The notes beneath the pieces are model-generated. The model saw only the letters and a list, made by a program, of their open reading frames with translations, searched no databases and was not told where the DNA came from. The translations under genes and the position numbers were made by a program. A stretch of 64,000 bases of DNA from Aureimonas psammosilenae (lineage in GTDB: Bacteria > Pseudomonadota > Alphaproteobacteria > Rhizobiales > Rhizobiaceae). Location: positions 62,001 to 126,000 of the forward strand of contig NZ_WEZG01000002.1 in assembly GCF_009176975.1 (NCBI RefSeq). The letters are read 5' to 3'. Shown piece after piece: positions 28,609-38,800 of the stretch (position 1 is the first letter of the stretch; each line of letters begins with the position of its first letter).

Positions 28609-29781
28609 ATGGCAGCGACCGCCTCGACGCAAGCCTCAACCAAATCGCTCGGCAATATCCGCCGCGCCTTCGCGCCCTGGGACGATCCGGCCCAGAAGCC
28701 GCTGATCGAGATCGCGGGCGTCACCAAGCGCTTCGGCGGCGACTTCGTCGCGGTGGACGATCTCTCTCTCAACATCTATCGCCGCGAGTTCTTCGCGCTT
28801 CTCGGGCCATCCGGCTGCGGGAAGTCGACGCTTCTTCGCATGCTCGCGGGCTTCGAGGAGCCGACGAGCGGCGATCTTCGGCTCGAAGGGGAGAGCCTCG
28901 TCGGCGTGCCGCCGCACAAGCGGCCGGTGAACATGATGTTCCAGTCCTACGCGCTTTTCCCGCATATGAGCGTGGAAAAGAACATCGCCTTCGGCCTGAA
29001 GCAGGACGGCATGGCCAAATCGGAGATCGCGGACCGCGTCGCCGAAATGCTGCGCCTCGTGAAGCTGACGCCCTTCGCCAAACGCAAGCCCCAGCAGCTT
29101 TCCGGCGGCCAGCAGCAGCGCGTGGCGCTCGCCCGCTCGCTCGCCAAGCGGCCGAAGGTCCTGCTTCTCGACGAGCCGCTCGGCGCGCTCGACAAGAAGC
29201 TGCGCGAGGAAACGCAGTTCGAACTGATGGATCTCCAGGTCGAACTCGGCCTCACCTTCGTGATCGTCACCCACGACCAGGAAGAAGCGATGGTGATGGC
29301 CGACCGCATCGCGCTGATGCGCGAAGGGCGCATCGCACAGGTCGCGACCCCCGCCGTGATTTATGAAGCGCCGTCGAGCCGTTATGTCGCCGACTTCATC
29401 GGCAACGTGAACATCCTCGAAGGCACGGTGGAAGAGCGGCAGGGAAGCCGTTTGCGCATGGCGGCGGCGGGCGGCACGATCGAGACCGAAACGCCGGTAG
29501 CCTTGAAGGCCGGCGACAAGGCCGCCTTCGCCATCCGCCCCGAAAAGATGCGGATCGGGCGCACACGGCCCGAGACCTACGGCATCAACGCCTTTCGCGG
29601 CGAAGTCTACGACATCGCCTATCTCGGCGACGTGACGCTTTATCTCGTGAAGCTTCCCGGCGGCGAACTCGTGCGCGCCACCGTGATCAACGCTTCGCGC
29701 GGGGTCGAGCAGCCGCTCACCTGGGACGAGGAAGCTTGGCTCTCCTTCTCGCCGGATGCCGGCGTCGTTCTGACGGCCTGA
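28609..29781 (+). CDS. potG: Putrescine/polyamine ABC transporter ATP-binding protein
   Basis: 390-residue ATPase of the MOI/polyamine type. Walker A GPSGCGKST, Q-loop MFQSYALFPHM, signature LSGGQQQRVALARSL, Walker B LLLDEPLGALD and H-loop VTHDQ are all intact. The last third, from about residue 280, is a TOBE-type regulatory domain (FAIRPEKMRIG). It powers PotHI. The first 30 residues before the ABC core are an extension with no clear motif. potH follows four bases later. Confidence 0.95.
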   Translation: MAATASTQASTKSLGNIRRAFAPWDDPAQKPLIEIAGVTKRFGGDFVAVDDLSLNIYRREFFALLGPSGCGKSTLLRMLAGFEEPTSGDLRLEGESLVGVPPHKRPVNMMFQSYALFPHMSVEKNIAFGLKQDGMAKSEIADRVAEMLRLVKLTPFAKRKPQQLSGGQQQRVALARSLAKRPKVLLLDEPLGALDKKLREETQFELMDLQVELGLTFVIVTHDQEEAMVMADRIALMREGRIAQVATPAVIYEAPSSRYVADFIGNVNILEGTVEERQGSRLRMAAAGGTIETETPVALKAGDKAAFAIRPEKMRIGRTRPETYGINAFRGEVYDIAYLGDVTLYLVKLPGGELVRATVINASRGVEQPLTWDEEAWLSFSPDAGVVLTA

Positions 29782-29785
29782 CCCG

Positions 29786-30688
29786 ATGGCCGAGCGCAGC
29801 AACGTCGGACGGCTTTACAAGTCCACCGTGATCGGGGTGCCCTATCTCTGGCTCCTTGTTTTCTTTCTCGTGCCCTTCCTGATCGTCCTGAAGATTTCCT
29901 TCTCGACGACGGCCATCGCGCAGCCGCCTTATCTGCCGGTCTTCGACTTCGCGTGGTCCTCGATCGTGGACGGCGTGAAGGAGTTCGTGCCGGACAATTA
30001 CGGCTTCCTGCTCGATGATCCGCTTTACATCGACGCCTACCTGTCGAGCCTCAGGATCGCCTTCGTCTCGACGCTTCTGGCGCTTCTCGTCGGCTATCCC
30101 TTCGCCTATGGCATGGCCAAGGCACCGGCCGGCCTTCGCCCCATCCTCCTGATGATGACGATCCTGCCCTTCTGGACGAGCTTCCTGATCCGCGTTTATG
30201 CCTGGATAGGCATCCTGAAGAACGAGGGCCTTCTCAACCAGTTTCTGCTTTGGACGGGCTTGATTTCCGCGCCGCTGACGATCCTCAACACCGAAACGGC
30301 GATCTATATCGGCATCGTTTATTCGTACCTGCCCTTCATGGTGCTGCCGATCTATGCGAGCCTCGAGCGGATGGACGGTCGGCTGATCGAGGCGGCGAAC
30401 GATCTCGGCTGCCCGCCGGTGAAGGCCTTCTGGAAGATCACCTTTCCTCTGTCCCTGCCGGGCGTTCTCGCCGGCGCCTTCCTCGTCTTCATTCCGGCGG
30501 TCGGCGAGTTCGTGATCCCCGATCTCCTCGGCGGGTCCGAAACGCTGATGATCGGCAAGACCTTGTGGGACGAGTTCTTCTCCAACCGCGACTGGCCGGT
30601 GGCCTCCGCCGTGGCGGTGATCCTCCTTCTCGTGCTCGTGATCCCGATCGTGTTCTTCCAGCGCGCGCAAGCCAAGGTGGATCGATGA
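29786..30688 (+). CDS. potH: Putrescine/polyamine ABC transporter permease
   Basis: 300 residues, six membrane helices. The EAA loop that contacts the ATPase is LIEAANDLGCPPVKAFWKITFPLS near residues 205-230. A short cytoplasmic start is followed by LWLLVFFLVPFLIVLKISFS. The stop overlaps the potI ATG by four bases, so the two permeases are co-translated. Confidence 0.94.
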   Translation: MAERSNVGRLYKSTVIGVPYLWLLVFFLVPFLIVLKISFSTTAIAQPPYLPVFDFAWSSIVDGVKEFVPDNYGFLLDDPLYIDAYLSSLRIAFVSTLLALLVGYPFAYGMAKAPAGLRPILLMMTILPFWTSFLIRVYAWIGILKNEGLLNQFLLWTGLISAPLTILNTETAIYIGIVYSYLPFMVLPIYASLERMDGRLIEAANDLGCPPVKAFWKITFPLSLPGVLAGAFLVFIPAVGEFVIPDLLGGSETLMIGKTLWDEFFSNRDWPVASAVAVILLLVLVIPIVFFQRAQAKVDR

Positions 30689-31509
30689 AAACCCGCTGGA
30701 GCGCCTTCAACATCGCCTGCGTGTTTCTCGGCTTCGCGTTTCTCTACGTGCCGATCATCATTCTGGTGATCTATTCCTTCAACGCCTCGCGCCTCGTCAC
30801 GGTTTGGGGCGGGTTCTCGACTGAGTGGTACACGGCGCTCTGGCACAATACGCAGATGCTGGAAGCGGCCTGGGTCACGATCCGCGTCGGCCTTCTGTCG
30901 GCGACGATCGCCACCGTTCTCGGCACGCTGGCCGCCTTGGCCCTCGTGCGCTTCGCCCGCTTCCGGGGCCGGCTCCTGTTTTCCGGCTTCGTTTATGCGC
31001 CTCTCGTCATGCCGGAAGTCATCACCGGCCTGTCGCTTCTGCTGCTCTTCGTCGCGATCGGCTTCGATCGCGGCTTCTGGACCCTCACCATCGCGCATGT
31101 CACCTTCACCATGTGCTTCGTCGCGGTGGTGGTGCAGTCGCGGCTCGTGACTGTCGACCGGAGCCTGGAAGAAGCGGCGCAGGATCTCGGATGCCCGCCG
31201 TGGAAGACCTTCTTCCTCATCACCCTGCCGGTGATTTGGACGGCGGTGGCGAGCGGCTGGATGCTGGCGCTGACCCTGTCCATCGACGATCTGGTGATCT
31301 CGTCCTTCACCACGGGACCGGGCGCGACGACCTTGCCGATGCGGATCTACAGCCAGGTGCGCCTTGGCGTGACGCCGGAAATCAACGCCATCTGCACGAT
31401 CCTCATCGCGATCGTCTCGGTCGGCGTGATCATTTCCGGCATTCTGACCAAGCGCCAGCTCGTCCGCCGCGAGCGCGACGAGCGCATGGCGGCGGCGGCT
31501 TCGAACTGA
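30685..31509 (+). CDS. potI: Putrescine/polyamine ABC transporter permease
   Basis: 274 residues, six helices, start MKTRWSAFNIACVFLGFAFLYVPI. EAA loop LEEAAQDLGCPPWKTFFLITLPVI contacts PotG. ATG at 30685 sits in ATGA with the potH stop; reading further upstream would lie inside potH. With PotF, PotG and PotH it forms one complete importer. The end lies four bases from the convergent secreted-unknown gene. Confidence 0.94.
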   Translation: MKTRWSAFNIACVFLGFAFLYVPIIILVIYSFNASRLVTVWGGFSTEWYTALWHNTQMLEAAWVTIRVGLLSATIATVLGTLAALALVRFARFRGRLLFSGFVYAPLVMPEVITGLSLLLLFVAIGFDRGFWTLTIAHVTFTMCFVAVVVQSRLVTVDRSLEEAAQDLGCPPWKTFFLITLPVIWTAVASGWMLALTLSIDDLVISSFTTGPGATTLPMRIYSQVRLGVTPEINAICTILIAIVSVGVIISGILTKRQLVRRERDERMAAAASN

Positions 31510-31513
31510 CGGC

Positions 31514-32638
31514 TCAGCGGAGGCAGGTGCAGTCCTCGCTTTGCGCCTTCTCGATCTCGTCCATCGCCTTGGCGAGCGCTCCGGCGACGGGATTCTCCAC
31601 CTCGGCTTTCGCTTCCAGAAGATAGTCGAGCATTTCCAGATCGGCGAAGGCCGCCAGCACTTTCAGGCGCACCGGCTGGTCGCGGATGGTGGGCTTGGCC
31701 GAGGTGACGAGGGGTTTCGCCGCCGCGAGCTTGGCCAGAACCGGATGGGCGGACAGGTCCAGCGGGGGCGGCACCGGCGCCCCGTTCGGCGCCGGAGCGG
31801 GAGCGGGAGCGGACTCGATCACCAGCTCGGCCGCCGTGACGTCCGACACGAGCCGGTCGACGGTGGCGATGAGATCCTCCGGCCGATCCAGCCGAAGAGC
31901 GGTTTCACTCGCGGCTTCCTCAGGTTTCGCCGGTGATGCATCGCTTGCGACCGGGGTGGGGGCGGTATTCGTCACCTCAGCCATAGTGGACGGGGTGGGC
32001 TTCACCGATGCGACGGAGGCGGGATGGGTCAGGCGGATCGCCTCGAGAGCCGCTCGGACCGCGCGCTCCGTCGCCGCTTTCTGCGTCGCCAGTCGCGCTT
32101 CGCGCTGACCGGCAACCGGGCCGAGCCTGACGGCGTAGCTTCGCAGCGTTCGCAGGTAGTCCTTCACCCCGTTGCAGATGAACGGGGTCGGTTTCTGGCG
32201 AAGATAATCGCTCAGGTCCTCGCGAAGGCGCGCGGCGATCCAGGCATTGTCGTCGCTGACCACGGCCGACGTCGCGCCCTTGGAGCGCGCCAGCGCCACG
32301 GCCGCCGTCAGCGCGCCGATCTCGGCGGGCGAGCGCGGGCGCGGGCGCGACACGAAAAGGAGCGTTCCGGGCAGCGTCGGATCGCCGGCGGTGGCTGGCG
32401 TCCCCGCCGGTTGATCACCCGCGACTGCCGGGCGGCGCGTCAGGGCGGTGAGGTTGGGCAGGTTCTCGTCGCCGATCCGCTTCAGCGATTGCCCGTAGCG
32501 AAGCGCGCATTCCCCGAGCGCGCTTTGCGTCTTGACGCCCATCTCCCCGCCGGACGGCTTGGCTTCCCCGGCTGCCCAAGTGGCGGAGGCGAAAGAAGCT
32601 GAAAGAACGGCGGCGAGGGCGAGGACGGCTTTGGCCAT
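31514..32638 (-). CDS. Secreted protein of unknown function
   Basis: 374 residues from ATG 32638, chosen because AKAVLALAAVLSASFASATWAAG is a clean signal peptide; a further in-frame start 18 codons upstream would bury it. The mature part has an Ala/Arg-rich region with ICNGVKDYLRTLRSY, then a Pro/Ala-rich low-complexity spacer (APAPAPAPNGAPVPPPL near 290), and ends DCTCLR, two Cys near the end. I recognise no domain. It lies between potI and the decayed acsA tail and has no partner gene. Confidence 0.65.
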   Translation of the reverse strand: MAKAVLALAAVLSASFASATWAAGEAKPSGGEMGVKTQSALGECALRYGQSLKRIGDENLPNLTALTRRPAVAGDQPAGTPATAGDPTLPGTLLFVSRPRPRSPAEIGALTAAVALARSKGATSAVVSDDNAWIAARLREDLSDYLRQKPTPFICNGVKDYLRTLRSYAVRLGPVAGQREARLATQKAATERAVRAALEAIRLTHPASVASVKPTPSTMAEVTNTAPTPVASDASPAKPEEAASETALRLDRPEDLIATVDRLVSDVTAAELVIESAPAPAPAPNGAPVPPPLDLSAHPVLAKLAAAKPLVTSAKPTIRDQPVRLKVLAAFADLEMLDYLLEAKAEVENPVAGALAKAMDEIEKAQSEDCTCLR

Positions 32639-32742
32639 GATGGATCGAAGCTCATGTGGACGGGAAGCGGCGACGAGCGAACTCTTCCCCATGATGATGG
32701 CGACGGGTTGTTCCTGGCTGGAGACGAGTGCTCGCGCATTGA

Positions 32743-32916
32743 TCGCCGTTCGCCGCCGTACCGGCGCTGGAGCTGCAAGTCGCCGATATCTTCCGCACCA
32801 AGTCCGGCAAGATCGTGAAGCTTGCGGTGCGCGAGGTGATCCATGGCAGGGTCGTGATGAACGGTAAGGCGTTGGCCAATCCGGACGTCGGGAACCGTGT
32901 CGAGCTCGCTTCCTAA
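32743..32916 (+). pseudogene. Decayed 3' end of an acetoacetyl-CoA synthetase gene
   Basis: The frame 32770-32916 encodes [18 protein letters not shown], then [15 protein letters not shown], a close match in order and spacing to the C-terminal end of acetoacetyl-CoA synthetases ([23 protein letters not shown]-type). An in-frame TGA lies at 32740-32742, no start codon or ribosome site exists, and only about 50 codons remain; residues further upstream in other frames ([10 protein letters not shown]) suggest a frameshifted continuation. The stop overlaps the fbpB stop. Called a remnant, not a gene. Confidence 0.7.
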
Positions 32917-34574
32917 AGCCGGGATGGAGGATCGACGGTCCGGCGCAGGAGCGCGACGGGCAGGATGCCGGCCAGAACGATCAGGAGCGCGGCCAGCGCA
33001 CCGTCCTCGAAGGCGGCGCGCGAGGCCTGCGCATAGACATAGGTCGCCAGCGTCTCGAAGCCGAAGGGGCGCAGGAGGATCGTCGCCGAAAGTTCCTTGG
33101 CGGTTTCCACGAAGACGAGAAGAAAGGCCGTGACGAGGGCGGGGCGCAGAAGCGGCAGGAAGATCTCGCGCAGCATCCGCGTCGCCGAACAGCCGAAGCC
33201 GCGCGCCGCCATGTCGAGGCTCGGCGGCAGGCTGGCGAAGCCGTTCTCGACGGCCCCCTGGCTCATGGCGGCAAAGCGCGCCGACGCCGCATAAACCACC
33301 GCGAAGCCCGAACCCGACAGGAGAAGGCCGGTGGAGGTGCCGAGATTGGCCCGCATCCAGGCATCCAGCGCGTTGTCGAAGGCGGCGAGCGGCACGAGGA
33401 GGCCGATGGCGAGCACGGTTCCGGGGATCGCATAGCCGACGCTCGCCATGCGCGACAGAAATCGCAAAGGACCAGACCCCGTCAGCCGCACGGCAAAGAT
33501 CGTGCAAAGAGCGATGATGACCGCAACGACGCCCGCGGCCCCTGCCACCATGACCGTGTTGCGCAGCGCATCCCAAAGCGCCGGCTCCAGAAGAAGGGAA
33601 AGGCGGCGCGAGGAATAATCGGCCAGAACATAGAAGGGGATGCCGAAGCCGCCCAGAACGGGGAGGGTGCAGAGAAGCGCTGCGCCGGCGGCCTTGGCCC
33701 CGCGCAATTGAACCGGGCTTGCGCCCTGCCGGTCGCTTCCCGAACTGGCGAAGGCTTGTTTGCGACGAGCGAAGCGCTCCACGAAGACCAGAAGCAGCAC
33801 GAAGACCAGCATCGCCATGGCGATCCGCGTCGCGCCCTGCAGGTCGTTGCCGTTCAGCCAGGTGGAATAGATCGCGAAAGTCGTCGTGCGAACGCCGAGC
33901 GCTTCCACCGCGCCGATATCGTTGACGGTTTCCATGAGAACCAGCGCGACCCCGGTGGCGACCGCCGGGCGGGCGAGGGGCACAAGCACGCGCCAGAAGG
34001 ACTGGAACTCGCCGGCGCCCAGGATCGCGGCGGCCTCGCGGATCGAGCGGCCCTGAACCGCTAGGAGCGCCCGGACGGTGAGAAAGACGTATGGGTAGAG
34101 CACCAGCGACAGGATCGCGATCGCGCCCCCGAGCGAGCGGATGTCGGGAAACCAGTATTCGCGGGACGTGCGGAAGCCGAAGAGGTCACGGATCGCGGTC
34201 TGCACCGGCCCGGTGGCATGCAGGAACTCCGTGAAGCAATATGCGGCGATATAGGTCGGCACGGCGAGCGGCAGGACGAGCGCGGAAGACAGGACGCGCC
34301 GGCCGGGAAAGTCGAAGCTCGTCGTCAGCCAGGCCGTCACCGTGCCGATGGCGGCGGTCGAGACCGCGACGCCGAGCATGAGGATGAGCGTCGTGCCGCC
34401 GGTCCGCCCTGCCGTATCGCCGACGATACCCCAACGCGAATCGCCACCGCCCGAGAAGGCGATGGCGACGAGCGCGACGAGCGGAACGGCGGCCGCCAAG
34501 GCCGCCACCACGGAGAAAACGAGAAAACGGCCGACGCCGATATCCTGGCGCCGGCCGAGAAGAGCGGCGATCAG
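32913..34574 (-). CDS. fbpB: Fe(3+) ABC transporter permease (FbpB-like, double domain)
   Basis: About 553 residues with two tandem permease halves, each with about six helices, as in FbpB/SfuB. EAA-type loops are [23 protein letters not shown] and the second [23 protein letters not shown]. The start is uncertain: CTG at 34574 would overlap the fbpA stop (CTGA), while GTG at 34511 is a more ordinary codon but shortens the N-terminus by 21 residues. No fbpC ATPase gene follows; the next sequence is a decayed acsA tail. Confidence 0.87.
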   Translation of the reverse strand: MIAALLGRRQDIGVGRFLVFSVVAALAAAVPLVALVAIAFSGGGDSRWGIVGDTAGRTGGTTLILMLGVAVSTAAIGTVTAWLTTSFDFPGRRVLSSALVLPLAVPTYIAAYCFTEFLHATGPVQTAIRDLFGFRTSREYWFPDIRSLGGAIAILSLVLYPYVFLTVRALLAVQGRSIREAAAILGAGEFQSFWRVLVPLARPAVATGVALVLMETVNDIGAVEALGVRTTTFAIYSTWLNGNDLQGATRIAMAMLVFVLLLVFVERFARRKQAFASSGSDRQGASPVQLRGAKAAGAALLCTLPVLGGFGIPFYVLADYSSRRLSLLLEPALWDALRNTVMVAGAAGVVAVIIALCTIFAVRLTGSGPLRFLSRMASVGYAIPGTVLAIGLLVPLAAFDNALDAWMRANLGTSTGLLLSGSGFAVVYAASARFAAMSQGAVENGFASLPPSLDMAARGFGCSATRMLREIFLPLLRPALVTAFLLVFVETAKELSATILLRPFGFETLATYVYAQASRAAFEDGALAALLIVLAGILPVALLRRTVDPPSRL

Positions 34575-35614
34575 CTTCGCGGACCGGCGTCGAACTCGAC
34601 TTCGTTGATCAGCTTGGCGGCGGCCGGCCGGTTCTTGGCGATGTCGGACAAGGAGATCGTGTCGGGCTTCAGCGTGCCGAAGGCCTTCACCGTTTCGGAA
34701 ACCGCGATGCCCGGCTCCACCGGATATTCGTAGTTCGCGTCGGCATAGATCCGCTGGGCTTCGTCGCTCGACAGCCATTCCATCAGCTTCACCGCATTCG
34801 CCTTGTTCGGCGAATTCTTGGCGAGACCGACGCCGGAAATGTTCACATGCGTTCCGCCGTTCTCGAAGGTCGGCATCACGACGCGGATGGCTTTGGCCCA
34901 TTCCTTCTGCGCCGGTTCCTTCTCGTTGGTCTGCATCAGCCCGACATAATAGGTGTTGCCGAGGCCGATATCGCATTCACCCGCCGCGATGGCCTTGGCC
35001 TGGTCGCGGTCGCCGCCTTCCGGCTTGGTGGCGAGGTTGTCGCGGAAGCCTTCCAGCCACTTCCTGGTGTCCGCTTCGCCGTGATGGGCGATGAAGGCGG
35101 CCACGAGCGCGACGTTGTATTGATGCTGGGCGGAGCGAATGCAGAGCTTGCCCTTCCATTTCGGATCGGCGAGGCCCTCGTAAGTGAGGGCCGTATCCTT
35201 CACCCGCTCGGCCGAGACATAGGCGACGCGGCCGCGCGAGGTGAGGCCGAACCATTCGCCGGCCGGATCGCGGAAGGTGGCCGGGATGTTCTTTTCCAGG
35301 ACGTCGCTCTTCACCGGCTGAAGGATGCCGGCCTGCTTGGCCGCGTCGAGACGGCCGATGTCGATGGTCATCACGAGGTCGGCGGGCGAGTTCGCGCCTT
35401 CGGCCTTGATGCGCTCTTCCATGCCCTTCTCGATGAAGACGGCGGTGGCGGTGAGGCCGGTTTCCGTTTTGAAGGCATCCAGCAAGGGCTGCAGCAGGGC
35501 GGGCTGGCGCGAGGAATAGATGTTGACGTCCGCGGCATGGGCCGCTGGCAGGCTCGCGATTGTCAGGGTTGCCGCAGCGGCGGCAACGCGGATGGCGAAA
35601 GGCAGGGTCTGCAT
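34571..35614 (-). CDS. fbpA: Fe(3+) ABC transporter substrate-binding protein
   Basis: 347 residues from ATG 35614. Signal peptide QTLPFAIRVAAAAATLTIASLPAAHAA; mature DVNIYSSRQPALLQPLLDAFKTETG is the transferrin-like FbpA start and the later ECDIGLGNTYYVGLM carries the paired Tyr that ligate iron in this family. Upstream is a 225-bp gap (35615-35839), presumably with the promoter; no clear Irr, RirA or Fur box was seen. Overlaps fbpB. Confidence 0.9.
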   Translation of the reverse strand: MQTLPFAIRVAAAAATLTIASLPAAHAADVNIYSSRQPALLQPLLDAFKTETGLTATAVFIEKGMEERIKAEGANSPADLVMTIDIGRLDAAKQAGILQPVKSDVLEKNIPATFRDPAGEWFGLTSRGRVAYVSAERVKDTALTYEGLADPKWKGKLCIRSAQHQYNVALVAAFIAHHGEADTRKWLEGFRDNLATKPEGGDRDQAKAIAAGECDIGLGNTYYVGLMQTNEKEPAQKEWAKAIRVVMPTFENGGTHVNISGVGLAKNSPNKANAVKLMEWLSSDEAQRIYADANYEYPVEPGIAVSETVKAFGTLKPDTISLSDIAKNRPAAAKLINEVEFDAGPRS

Positions 35615-35839
35615 GGGCTCGGGCGCTCCGGTGAACGAAGGGGACGACGTGCTTCCCTTCGCCGCACCGAGCCGGATTGCACAAGGCCGAACTTCCCGAT
35701 CCGGCCCGCCCCGGCGAATGCTCAATCTGGAGTGGTTTTAAACATTCCTTCCAAGCTCATGTTTTTCCATACCGCTGCGGAAACAGGCAGCTACGAGCCA
35801 GCCGCGCGATCACCTAAACGTTATTCCGCGTGATCCAGA

Positions 35840-38800
35840 TCAGTCCGCCAGAACGCGCTGCGAGGGAAAGGCGATCTCCACAAGCGTGCCTTCGCCAGGC
35901 TTGGAGCGAATCGCGAAACTGGCGCGATTGGCTTCCGCCATGGCCTTGGTTAGCGGCAGGCCGAGCCCCGTTCCCTGGCCACGCTCTTCGGAGTTGTGAT
36001 GCACCTGCTGGAAGGGCGTCAGGGCGATCTCGATCTCGCGCTCCGTCATGCCGATGCCGCTGTCGCGCACCCGAAGAAGCACGTCGCCTTCCGCCGTATA
36101 GGTGGTGGAGGCGATGATCTGGCCTCCGGCCGGCGTGAAACGCACCGAATTCGACAGAAGGTTCAGTGCGATCTGCCGGATGGTGCGGCGGTCGGCGACC
36201 ACCGGAGGCACGGAAGGCGGCAGGTTCGAGCGCACGATCACCCGCTCGCGGTTCGCCTGCGGCTGCATCACGGACACGACCTCGGCGAGAACCTCGTTGA
36301 GGGACACCGACTCGAAGGTCAGTTCCAGCTTGCCCGCCTCGATCTTGGCGATGTCGAGAAGATCGTTCACGAGATCGAGGACGTGATGGCCCGAGCGCTT
36401 GATGTCGCCGAGATACTCGATGTAGCGCTCGTTGCCGATCGGGCCGAAGCATTCCGACGCCATGACGTCGGCAAAGCCGATGATGGCGTTCAGCGGCGTA
36501 CGAAGCTCGTGCGTGATGTTGGCGAGGAACCGGCTCTTGTGAAGGCTCGCCGCTTCCGCCGCCCGGCGCGCGTTCACGAGTTCCTCCTCGTTGCGCTTCC
36601 AATGGGCGATGTCGCGGATCACGACGCACCAGCCGCGATCGTCCGACAAGCGGCCGATGGTGATGAAGAGCGGAATGAAGCCGCCCTGCGCCACGCGGCC
36701 GATCACCTCGCGCCCGTCGTTCAGGACGCCGGCGAGCCCCGTGTTCTTCAAGGTCTCCACATATTCGGAAACGGCGCGCTGCGATTCGTGCGCGAAGAGG
36801 CTGGACAGGGCGCGGCCCTGGAACTCCTCGGCACTCAAGCCGAACAGGGCCTGCGCCGAACCGTTCACGGCCCGCACCGCGGTGTCCATGTCGGTGAGGA
36901 CGACGCCGTCCGTCGCGATGTCGAGAACCGTCTTCAACTCGCCGACCTCGCGGCGCAGATCGTCGAGTTCCGGCGATTCGGCCACCGGCATCTCGACCGT
37001 CTCGAAGGTCATCAACAGCGACGAGCGACCGGCGAAGGGGATGCGCTGCATTCGCACCTTGGCGGGCACCGTATTCCCGTCCGCCCGGCACAAAACCATC
37101 TCGCCCGGGGCCGCGCCATCGGGCGTATCGGCAAACAGCGTATCGAGCCCGCCAGCTTCGTTCAGGGCCTCGATGTCGCGGTGGCCGACAAGCGCGAAGA
37201 AGGGCTCGTTGGCGAAGACGACCGTGTCGCGGGCCTGAACGAGAATGGGCAAGGGGAGGGCCGCGAGAGCCTCGCGCGCTTCGTCCTGCGCCGTCTCAGC
37301 GGAAAGCGGCGCGTCTTCCACGCCCGTGTCGAGAAGCGCTTGCCTCTCATCCGGGGTCGAGTCCGCCCTATCGTCGGCTGCGGGCACGGCGCTGTCGGTC
37401 GGGGCTTGCGGGGCCGAAACGGGCTCCTCGGCGGTCGGTGCGGTTGCCGGTTCCTCGAAGCGCAGCGCGCCCGGCGTTTCTGCTTCGGATCGCTTGCCGA
37501 GCTTGGCGCCGATGGCGCGAAACGCGGCTTCCTCGGTTTCCGACAGGCTGCCTTCGCGCGCCCGGCGGCGCTCGCCAAGGCGGATCACTTTCGGCGCTTG
37601 CGCATCCTCGCTCGGCTCGGCGGGCGCCGATACGGCTGGCGGCGTCGGGCGACGGCCGAAGGACGCGGCCGGCAGATCGGTCTCGATCCGGCGGAACAAC
37701 GCATTCGGCGCGGCCGGCTCGGTTGGCGTTGCGGCAGGCGCTTCAACCTCGGACGGCGCGGGCGAGGCCGGCGCGCGGGCGAAGCTCATGCCGATCGCGC
37801 GGGGATCTTCCTGCGCTTCCGCGCCGCGCACGATGCCGAAGCCGCGAAAGCCGTCGAAGGTGCGGTCGCGGCCATAGGTCGGCAGGGCCGCGAGGTCGAT
37901 CGGCACGCGGCGGTCGGTGTTTTCCAGGGGCCAGAACACGGTGCGCCCCGACCACGTGTCGCGACGCTCCAGGAGGCGGCGGATTTCGCCACTCCCGTCG
38001 AAGCCGTAGCTGGCCGCGACGTCGGCGAAGGAGCGGCCGATCACGTCGGCGGATCGCGGACCCACCGCATCGGCAAATTCAGGCGAAAGAGAGCGGAACG
38101 CTCCGTTGCGGTCGATCTGCCAAACGAAGCGCGCCGGCGGCCGGTCGAAACGCGGCACGAAGGGGGAGGCGGCGATGTCCGCTCCAGCGGACGTCGGCCC
38201 TTCCACTGACGCGGGAGCGCTTTCCGGCGGCAATTCATGCGGCGGCGGCGGAAGGTCGCCTTCTTCCGGTTGTTCTTCGTCGGCCTCGAAAGGGAGATCC
38301 AGATCGCCGGCTTCTTCTTCCGGCATGTCCGGCAGGGTCACGACGCTCGGCCGGTCGATGGGCTGGTCGTCCGCCGTTGCCGGCGGCTCGTCGGAAGGCA
38401 CGGCCGGTTGATGTTCGGGCACGGGGGAGGCGGCGAGAACAGGCGCTTGCGGCTCGGAAAAAGTGGGCGCTCCCCAGATGGCGCGCAGCGGCGGTTGCGT
38501 CGCGGACGCGTCGTCCTCGCCGCCTTCGCTGCGCCGCACATGCCAGCGCCCGACAATCGCGGCGATGTTCATTCCGGCCGAGACCGGGGCTTCGGGCGCT
38601 TTGGCGGCTTGCGACGCGAGAGCCAGAACGAGGTCGTCCTCGACCCGGAGAAGGCGGATCGCGACATTTCCCACGATGATGTCCGACTGGTTCGTATCAT
38701 CCGCCAGCAAGGACTGGACCGCTCGCGACAGGTTCTGGTCCGCCGAAAGACCGTCCGGGAAGGCCCGGCCCGAGACAACCATGCCATCGGCACCGAAAAG

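Noticed and set aside
32532-32867. Short frame across the start of the secreted unknown and the acsA remnant
   Set aside because: It begins antisense to the signal peptide and resembles no protein; only the remnant frame carries family sequence.
35996-38209. 737-codon frame antisense to the PAS kinase
   Set aside because: Low-complexity Arg/Gly/His composition with no motif; the kinase on the other strand explains the region.
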